A stretch of DNA of 9,714 nt from the NCBI GenBank assembly GCA_937127195.1, contig CAKZLT010000029.1:1-9714 (forward strand). The letters run 5' to 3'. This document shows positions 5,664-9,714 of this stretch, in pieces. Both the position numbers and the translations under genes were made by a program. This stretch comes from an uncultured Saprospiraceae bacterium (GTDB lineage: Bacteria > Bacteroidota > Bacteroidia > Chitinophagales > Saprospiraceae). The notes under the pieces are model-generated. The model searched no databases. It was not told where the DNA came from and saw only the letters and a program-made list of their open reading frames with translations. Positions within the stretch are counted from its first letter, which is position 1; each line of letters begins with the position of its first letter.

Positions 5664-7472
5664 CTATTCCGCAATTTCAAACTGCAATTTCGCCAAAGAA
5701 TTATAAACGCCATCCAGCATAGATAATTCTTCGTGCGTTCCTTTCTCTACGATTTCGCCATTTTCAAGCACATAAATACAGTCAACACTACGAATAGTCG
5801 CCAATCTGTGTGCAATTACAATAGAAGTCCTACCCTTCATGAGACGATTTAGGGCAGATTGTACTAATTTTTCTGACTCTGCATCCAATGAAGAAGTCGC
5901 TTCGTCCAATATTAAGATAGTCGGATTACGCAAAATCGCTCTCGCAATTGCTACACGTTGACGCTGACCTCCAGATAATTTGATGCCTCGGTCTCCAACT
6001 ACGGTTTCCAAACTTTCAGGAAAACTATCAATAAAGTCCCAAGCATTTGCCTGTTTGGCTGCTTCTATAATTTCTGCTTCCGTAGCATTTGGCTTTCCGT
6101 AAGCTATATTTTCACGAATTGAACCACCAAAAAGCAATACTTCTTGCGGCACAATGGCAATATTTTTACGAAACTGAGTAATATCAAAATCAGTAATTGG
6201 CGTTCCTCCAACGGTTATTCCGCCATTTTCTGTTTTATAAAAACGCATTAACAACTGAACAATTGTTGACTTTCCAGAACCACTAGAACCAACTAATGCC
6301 ACTGTTTGACCATTTTTAACTTCTAAGTTCACCGACTTTAAAACCTCTATATCGGTTCGGGTAGGATAAGAAAACTGAACATTCGAGTAAACAATATCAC
6401 CTGTTAAGGCAGCCGTTTTGACTTCTTTTCCAGCTTCAACTGATACTTCGGAAGGCGTTTCTAGTATTTCCATAATACGCTCCGTTGCTCCAATAGCTTT
6501 CAATAAGCGCGTATATAAATCGCCCAAACTAGCCATTGAGCCACCAATTATTCCTGTCATGGCAATAAAAGTAACCAAATCACCTGCTGGCATTGTGCCA
6601 TCTTCTACCATTTGAGCGCCTTTGAATAAGACAAAAAACATCACACCAAAAAGTACCGTAATAATAAAAACGATGAACAAACCACGAATTCTAGCATATT
6701 GCAAAGAAATCTTGACGACTTTATCAATCGAATTACCATAGCGTAATGCTTCAAACCATTCGTTCGTAAATGACTTCACTACGCTAATGGATTGAAGGGT
6801 TTCTTCTGTAATTGTATTGGTTGCCGCGAGTTCGTCTTGTCTGCCTTTTGATAATTTTCGGATATAACGACCGAAGAAAAAAGCAATCAAAATCACAAAT
6901 GGAAAAGTAGAAAGCATCAAGAATGCCAACTGTCGAGTCATCACCAACAAAATTGCAGTTCCGACCAAAAGTGTCACCACTTGTCGGAGAAATTCTGCTA
7001 CGGTTATCGAAAAAGCATCTTGCAACTGCTCAACGTCTGCCGTACTTCGACTCGTCAACTCTCCTACTCGATTGCTTTCAAAAAAGGTAATCGGCAACGA
7101 AATCAACTTTTCGTATAGTGCTTTACGCAAACCAGCCATTCCTTTTTCGCTCACAATCGCAAATAATAAAACTCTCGCATACGATGTAACTCCTTGAATC
7201 AGTAAAACCATAGCCAATAATACGCCTATTTCATAGAGTCCAATCCCGTATTTTGGCTTTCCAGTAGCGATATTCAGCAATTCGCCTGCTGCCACAGGAA
7301 ATACCATAAATACCAAACTAGACAACACTAAAAGAACTAAACCTATCCCAAATTGCCAGCGATATGGTCGAATGTATTTGAATATACGAAGCGCGTTTTT
7401 AAATTGATTTTTATCAAATTTCATTTTTGGCTCATCCCCCCTGCTATTATTTCTATCTGTCCTCCTACTCAT
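5664..7472 (-). CDS. MsbA-type ABC exporter, fused permease and ATPase half-transporter
   Basis: Inner-membrane half-transporter of 602 residues that works as a homodimer. The family exports lipids, lipid-linked oligosaccharides, peptides or drugs using ATP. The transmembrane domain (about 25-330) has six predicted helices, near 40-62, 80-107, 160-178, 183-204, 262-284 and 295-315, with the ITEETLQSISVVKSF (221-235) coupling-helix region typical of MsbA/LmrA proteins. The ATPase domain (about 358-600) has Walker A GSSGSGKST (395-403), Q-loop Gln443, signature LSGGQ (499-503), Walker B ILILDEA (519-525) with catalytic Glu524, D-loop SSLD (527-530) and switch His555; all are intact. ATG at 7472 gives a basic 16-residue lead; Met17 at 7424 is the alternative start. 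A promoter candidate lies upstream and a terminator follows, so it is probably monocistronic. Substrate is unknown; nearby glycan genes make a lipid or glycan carrier plausible but unproven. Confidence 0.96.
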   Translation of the reverse strand: MSRRTDRNNSRGDEPKMKFDKNQFKNALRIFKYIRPYRWQFGIGLVLLVLSSLVFMVFPVAAGELLNIATGKPKYGIGLYEIGVLLAMVLLIQGVTSYARVLLFAIVSEKGMAGLRKALYEKLISLPITFFESNRVGELTSRSTADVEQLQDAFSITVAEFLRQVVTLLVGTAILLVMTRQLAFLMLSTFPFVILIAFFFGRYIRKLSKGRQDELAATNTITEETLQSISVVKSFTNEWFEALRYGNSIDKVVKISLQYARIRGLFIVFIITVLFGVMFFVLFKGAQMVEDGTMPAGDLVTFIAMTGIIGGSMASLGDLYTRLLKAIGATERIMEILETPSEVSVEAGKEVKTAALTGDIVYSNVQFSYPTRTDIEVLKSVNLEVKNGQTVALVGSSGSGKSTIVQLLMRFYKTENGGITVGGTPITDFDITQFRKNIAIVPQEVLLFGGSIRENIAYGKPNATEAEIIEAAKQANAWDFIDSFPESLETVVGDRGIKLSGGQRQRVAIARAILRNPTILILDEATSSLDAESEKLVQSALNRLMKGRTSIVIAHRLATIRSVDCIYVLENGEIVEKGTHEELSMLDGVYNSLAKLQFEIAE

Positions 7473-7511
7473 TTTATTTGTTCTGTTTCGTAAATGCTTC
7501 TTAGCATTTTT

Positions 7512-7520
7512 GCAAACTTA
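7512..7520 (-). promoter_or_regulatory. Candidate -7 element of the ABC exporter promoter
   Basis: On the minus strand TAAGTTTGC (7520-7512) matches the Bacteroidota -7 consensus TAnnTTTG exactly, about 40 bp before the exporter ATG. A T8A4 tract (7536-7525) fills much of the spacer. No TTG is present at the expected distance; CTG at 7539-7537 with a 16-bp spacer is the nearest. Transcription would start about 35 nt before the ATG. Confidence 0.45.
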
Positions 7521-7677
7521 ATGCTTTTAAAAAAAACAGAAGACTTTATGAATAGTTTTAAAGTTTTTATTGTAGAATTTTTACATAGTTTGGTCGATAA
7601 GTGGGGATTATTTTTTTGTTGAGAATAGAAATGATGAAGAAAATTAAAGAGAAGTAATAAGATATGAAGATTTTCAA

Positions 7678-7702
7678 TTTGGGCAACAAGCTGTTGCCCA
7701 AA
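7678..7702. repeat. Isolated perfect 11-bp palindrome with 3-base loop
   Basis: TTTGGGCAACA (7678-7688) is perfectly complementary to TGTTGCCCAAA (7692-7702) with loop AGC. Neither strand has a T run directly after the stem, so it is not a standard terminator. It lies between the terminator of the secreted-protein gene and the ABC exporter promoter, about 160 bp upstream of that promoter. Possible roles are an operator, a stable RNA end or a remnant of a repeat; the sequence does not decide. Confidence 0.6.
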
Positions 7703-7725
7703 CTAAAAAGTTATAAGGTTTCTAC

Positions 7726-7760
7726 AAAAATAATTGCTCACCATTTGTGAGCAATTATTT
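7726..7760 (-). terminator. Strong hairpin terminator of the secreted-protein gene (possibly bidirectional)
   Basis: AAATAATTGCTCAC (7728-7741) pairs perfectly with GTGAGCAATTATTT (7747-7760) around a 5-base loop. On the minus strand the stem is followed by a T run (complement of 7726-7730, extending the T's of the stem), 12 bases after the stop codon of the gene at 7773. On the + strand the stem is followed by CTTTTTATAA, so it could also stop + strand transcription. Confidence 0.8.
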
Positions 7761-7772
7761 CTTTTTATAAGA

Positions 7773-8807
7773 TTATTCCTGGATAACTGGGTATTCCTTA
7801 GAAGTAACCCAAGGAACTAAATCATCTTCATACTCAAAAGTTCGTTTTACTACAACAGCCGAAACTTTCATATTAACATTGATAGCTTCTATCAAATTAT
7901 CGTTATCCAATGTAGCCCAAAAACTGCCTTGCGTAAATTTATCTATCCGTTTTTTTGAAACAACACTATTTCCTTCTGCTAAAGTGTAAGTATTTGGGTC
8001 TCCTTCAAAACGGTAAGTAATTTTATATTTTACATTTTCTCCGCTTGCAGGATTATATGACATAGCAAATACACCTAAAGCTAATCCAGCGATAGGACTT
8101 ACTACTCCTATTTCAGTTGCAGCATCAGCAAGAAGCTGCTTCTCTTCTGCTTGATAAGCTGCTTTTCCTTCTTCTCCTGTCCCTATCCAATAAGCCCAAC
8201 TAATCACTTCGCTTTCTTCATTCCCTTCTATTATATTTCTAGGTAAGTTAATTGAAAAACTAGAACTATTCTCATTAGAACTAGCTAAAGAATGCACACG
8301 TTCTACTCTATCAATTACTGAAACAACCGTTGTATCAATACTGAGTAGTTTCTTAACTTGCCCCATTTTTATATATGAAGTATCTAACTTTGTTTCCCAT
8401 TTGACTGTTGTATTAAACTTTATAGTTTCCTCAGAAGCGGGTATTCTATCAATTTTTAATTTACAAATTCGCTTTCGCAAAGAACCTTTTAAATAAAACT
8501 TATAAACTCCTGTCTGCTGTATTTTGATTTTTTTATTTGTGATTTTAGAGGTTTTGTACTCTGAATACTTAGACGTTTCAGGATATTCAAATATTTCTAA
8601 TTCTTTTAAAGGTTTTCCATCAACTACTTCAAAATTAAAAATAACTTCATCTCCTTCCGCAAAAGCAAAATGAAATTCTTTTTTCATTTTCATCTTAAAA
8701 TTTTGGTCAGTTACATTTATTGCCTCTATACCTGAAATAGGGCTTGCAAATGAGTATTTAACTAAAAAGAGGCATAAAAAGGCTAAAAATAATCGGTTTA
8801 ATTTCAT
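7773..8807 (-). CDS. Secreted or periplasmic protein of unknown function (Bacteroidota-type hypothetical)
   Basis: I do not recognise a named family. From ATG at 8807 the protein has 344 residues and a clear Sec signal peptide: KLNR, then a hydrophobic core (6-15), with likely cleavage after SFA at residue 21. An upstream in-frame ATG at 8852 would add 15 basic residues (YGFFKKKHL..) ahead of the signal, which is less natural. Residues about 37-120 look like a beta-sandwich (alternating strands, TGVYKFY 99-105, RICKLKI 113-119), loosely like the eukaryotic GOLD domain. The pattern IPAS..T..FNTTVKW (122-136) and DTSYI (142-146) leads into WAYWIGTGEEGKAAYQ (204-219), then a glycine-spaced hydrophobic stretch (231-249, G-x3-G at 241/245), then another probable beta region to the end. 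There is no lipobox Cys and no T9SS C-terminal domain. It follows the tRNA-Met terminator and has its own terminator. Fold and role are inference. Confidence 0.8.
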   Translation of the reverse strand: MKLNRLFLAFLCLFLVKYSFASPISGIEAINVTDQNFKMKMKKEFHFAFAEGDEVIFNFEVVDGKPLKELEIFEYPETSKYSEYKTSKITNKKIKIQQTGVYKFYLKGSLRKRICKLKIDRIPASEETIKFNTTVKWETKLDTSYIKMGQVKKLLSIDTTVVSVIDRVERVHSLASSNENSSSFSINLPRNIIEGNEESEVISWAYWIGTGEEGKAAYQAEEKQLLADAATEIGVVSPIAGLALGVFAMSYNPASGENVKYKITYRFEGDPNTYTLAEGNSVVSKKRIDKFTQGSFWATLDNDNLIEAINVNMKVSAVVVKRTFEYEDDLVPWVTSKEYPVIQE

Positions 8808-8821
8808 AATCTTTTTTAAAT

Positions 8822-8866
8822 TTAAGTGTTTTTTTTTAAAAAAACCGTACACAATGTTAAGTGTTT
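8822..8866. repeat. Two direct copies of TTAAGTGTTT upstream of the secreted-protein gene
   Basis: TTAAGTGTTT occurs at 8822-8831 and 8857-8866, 35 bp apart, in the short gap between the tRNA terminator and the gene starting at 8807. On the gene strand each reads AAACACTTAA. Between them is a T9A7 tract (8829-8844). No convincing TTG/TAnnTTTG promoter is seen here, so the repeats may mark regulator sites or be chance in AT-rich DNA. Confidence 0.4.
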
Positions 8867-8870
8867 CAAC

Positions 8871-8900
8871 AAAAAAAGACAGCCAATAATTGACTGTCTT
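8871..8900 (-). terminator. Terminator of tRNA-Met
   Basis: On the minus strand, 10 bases after the tRNA 3' end, AAGACAG (8900-8894) pairs with CTGTCTT (8882-8876). The inner part TCAA/TTGG extends the stem by four pairs (one wobble), leaving a 3-base loop. A run of seven T's (complement of 8871-8877) closes the site. Confidence 0.8.
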
Positions 8901-8910
8901 CTAATTTTTG

Positions 8911-8984
8911 TAGCGAGAGGGAGGCTCGAACTCCCGACCTCAGGATTATGAATCCTGCGCTCTAACCAACTGAGCTACCTCGCC
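8911..8984 (-). tRNA. tRNA-Met (CAU), elongator type
   Basis: 74-nt cloverleaf on the minus strand. The acceptor stem GGCGAGG pairs with TCTCGCT, with G-U wobbles at pairs 1-72 and 7-66. T8-A9 follow, then the D arm GCTC/GAGC, the anticodon stem CAGGA/TCCTG with loop TTCATAA (CAT at 8950-8948), the variable loop AGGTC, the T arm GGGAG/CTCCC with TTCGAGC, and discriminator A73. CCA is not encoded. It lacks the C1xA72 mismatch plus GGG/CCC anticodon pairs of initiator tRNA. Acceptor and 27-43 pairs (C27-G43, G4-C69, A5-U68) do not match the TilS determinants of the lysidine tRNA-Ile(CAU), so elongator Met is the best call. It has its own promoter and terminator. Confidence 0.95.
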
Positions 8985-9006
8985 ATATTTTTTGCCCTAA
9001 AGCGGT

Positions 9007-9039
9007 GCAAATATAGCATTTTTAATTTCTAATAAACAA
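9007..9039 (-). promoter_or_regulatory. Promoter of tRNA-Met, Bacteroidota consensus
   Basis: On the minus strand TTG (9039-9037, within TTTG) is followed after 21 bp by TATATTTGC (9015-9007), a perfect match to TAnnTTTG plus the common trailing C. Initiation near 9000 would leave about 15 nt of 5' leader before the tRNA. This is the best promoter in the window and supports the phylum assignment. Confidence 0.8.
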
Positions 9040-9084
9040 ACTTTTTCGCAAAAAAATTATTATTCTTTTAAACAATCATCTAAT

Positions 9085-9477
9085 ATGAACAGAAAGAATA
9101 GCATTTTGGCACTTCGTCCAGCCTTGAGTTTATCAACAGAACATAGTAGTATTCAAGAAAAATTTCAGAATAATACCTTGCGTCCAATTTTAAAATTCCA
9201 AAATGATTTTTTAATAAAATGCTTTCAAAACCACTGCATTCAACGAAAATGTAATTTTGAAATATTAAATGAGCTTCAAAAAAAGGCTTTCATTGAAGAT
9301 AGTTTACGAAAAGACCAACGCTTCAAACAATTATTATTAGGCTCAATTATCGGACTTTTCACCATTGAAGAATACAGCAATTATCTAAATTATGACAAAG
9401 AATATAATCGCCGTATGATTACAATGATAACTAAAAGATTACAAGATGAATTGATTATAATTGAAAATTACGAGTAA
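9085..9477 (+). CDS. Small conserved Bacteroidota protein of unknown function
   Basis: 130 residues, the only + strand gene in the window. No signal peptide or membrane segment is present, so it is probably cytoplasmic, and it looks mostly helical. Recognisable conserved-looking blocks are EKFQNNTLRPILKFQNDFLI (25-44), the Lys/Arg-rich AFIEDSLRKDQRFKQLLLG (68-86), IIGLFTIEEYSNY (88-100) and NRRMITMITKRLQDE (108-122). From memory, similar proteins are common in Flavobacteriia and Cytophagia and are sometimes labelled glyoxalase without support; I see no glyoxalase/VOC metal-binding pattern and do not adopt that name. ATG at 9085 is the first start after stops. The promoter must lie in the 100 bp shared with the divergent tRNA, where no clear TAnnTTTG is seen. 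Its stop is six bases from the stop of the convergent SDR gene. Confidence 0.8.
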   Translation: MNRKNSILALRPALSLSTEHSSIQEKFQNNTLRPILKFQNDFLIKCFQNHCIQRKCNFEILNELQKKAFIEDSLRKDQRFKQLLLGSIIGLFTIEEYSNYLNYDKEYNRRMITMITKRLQDELIIIENYE

Positions 9478-9483
9478 ATCCAA

Positions 9484-9714
9484 TTAAAAAGCCATTGGGT
9501 CAGGATATTTGAATTCATAATTCAAAGCTGCTTTGACTTTTGCGTTGCTTATGATTTTGTAATCGCTTGCTTTTTTGTCATCGGGAGCAAAGGTTGGCAC
9601 ATCAAAATTACCTTCTTGCGCTTTAAAAGTGTAAAACAAATGCTTTGGCGGATGTATATCCGAACAGATATTAAATATTTCGTTCCAATGATTTTCGGCT
9701 ATGATTTGCGTCAT
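9484..9714 (-). CDS. NAD-dependent epimerase/dehydratase (extended SDR) C-terminal fragment, cut by window edge
   Basis: Last 76 residues of a larger protein. The sequence IIAENHWNEIFNICSDIHPPKHLFYTF, then the acidic-Pro segment VPTFAPDD, then KIISNAKVKAALNYEFKYPDPMAF resembles the C-terminal substrate-binding part of nucleotide-sugar-epimerase-like SDRs (Rossmann proteins of about 270-300 residues): helix, N-[IV]-C/V-[AS]-D-x-HP-[PT]-[KR], then SN/S-x-K-[LV]-x-x-x-L-x-Y-x-F-x-YPDP. The ATG at the very edge (9714-9712) is unlikely to be the true start because the whole NAD-binding domain would be missing; the frame is open to the boundary. The substrate cannot be told from this part. It converges with the + strand gene and ends six bases from it, with no room for separate terminators. 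Confidence 0.8.
   Translation of the reverse strand: MTQIIAENHWNEIFNICSDIHPPKHLFYTFKAQEGNFDVPTFAPDDKKASDYKIISNAKVKAALNYEFKYPDPMAF

Larger units (their letters stand above)
7473..7772. other. Intergenic region upstream of the ABC exporter
   Basis: 300 bp without a credible gene. It holds the ABC promoter candidate (7512-7520), a small hairpin AAATGCT/AGCATTT (7492-7498 with 7503-7509) in the exporter leader, an isolated 25-nt palindrome (7678-7702) and the terminator of the upstream secreted-protein gene (7726-7760). The stretch 7550-7660 shows nothing recognisable. A 28-codon + strand reading frame (7664-7750) runs through the palindrome and the terminator and is probably chance. Confidence 0.6.

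Noticed and set aside
6418..6615. 65-codon + strand open frame
   Set aside because: Antisense shadow within the ABC exporter between its membrane and ATPase domains.
5664..7472. ABC exporter as part of the glycan unit
   Set aside because: It is separated from the Gfo/Idh gene by a terminator and a repeat element over 261 bp and has its own promoter candidate, so shared function is only possible, not supported.
8808..8852. Upstream start (ATG at 8852) for the secreted protein
   Set aside because: It would add MYGFFKKKHLNLKKI before an otherwise standard signal peptide and place the start only about 18 bases from the tRNA terminator T run, leaving no room for a promoter; ATG at 8807 is preferred.

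Overview
This AT-rich window (coding and non-coding) reads as the chromosome of a Bacteroidota bacterium, most likely of the Cytophagales/Flavobacteriia type. Three things support this. Several proteins belong to families I know mainly from that phylum. Promoter-like sites fit the phylum's TTG-N(17-23)-TAnnTTTG consensus, with a very good one upstream of the tRNA. Starts lack clear Shine-Dalgarno sequences, and the tRNA has no encoded CCA. Genus and species cannot be read from it. Almost everything lies on the minus strand; the only + strand gene is at 9085-9477.

Reading along the minus strand from right to left: the 3' part of a nucleotide-sugar-epimerase-like SDR gene (9484-9714, cut by the window edge) converges on a small + strand Bacteroidota-specific gene (9085-9477). 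Next are an elongator tRNA-Met(CAU) with its own promoter and terminator (8870-9040), a secreted protein of unknown function (7773-8807) ending in a strong hairpin terminator, and a complete MsbA-type ABC exporter (5664-7472) with a promoter candidate and a terminator. A 90-bp REP/REPIN-like palindromic element (5436-5525) follows. Then comes a same-strand block: Gfo/Idh/MocA sugar dehydrogenase (4398-5402), lipoprotein (3468-4334), polyprenyl-phosphate sugar-1-phosphate transferase (2048-3466) and aat (1292-1978). The left end is the 5' part of a PIF1-like helicase gene (1-857), preceded by an unusually structured 434-bp non-coding region.

The functional theme in the middle is cell-surface glycan production. 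The dehydrogenase could modify a sugar nucleotide, the sugar transferase would load a sugar phosphate onto undecaprenyl phosphate at the inner membrane, and the lipoprotein between them is a candidate outer-surface or periplasmic partner; it is separated from the transferase by one base. The ABC exporter could move a lipid or lipid-linked glycan, but it has its own terminator and need not belong to this unit. aat (N-end rule), the helicase and the tRNA are housekeeping.

No IS element, prophage, CRISPR array or defence system is visible. The signals that known genes do not explain are non-coding: a cluster of AAAAGCAAAGTA repeats and a palindrome upstream of the helicase, a + strand terminator with no + strand gene before it, the REPIN-like element, and an isolated 25-nt palindrome between the ABC exporter and its neighbour. 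The secreted protein at 7773-8807 is the most interesting uncharacterised protein.
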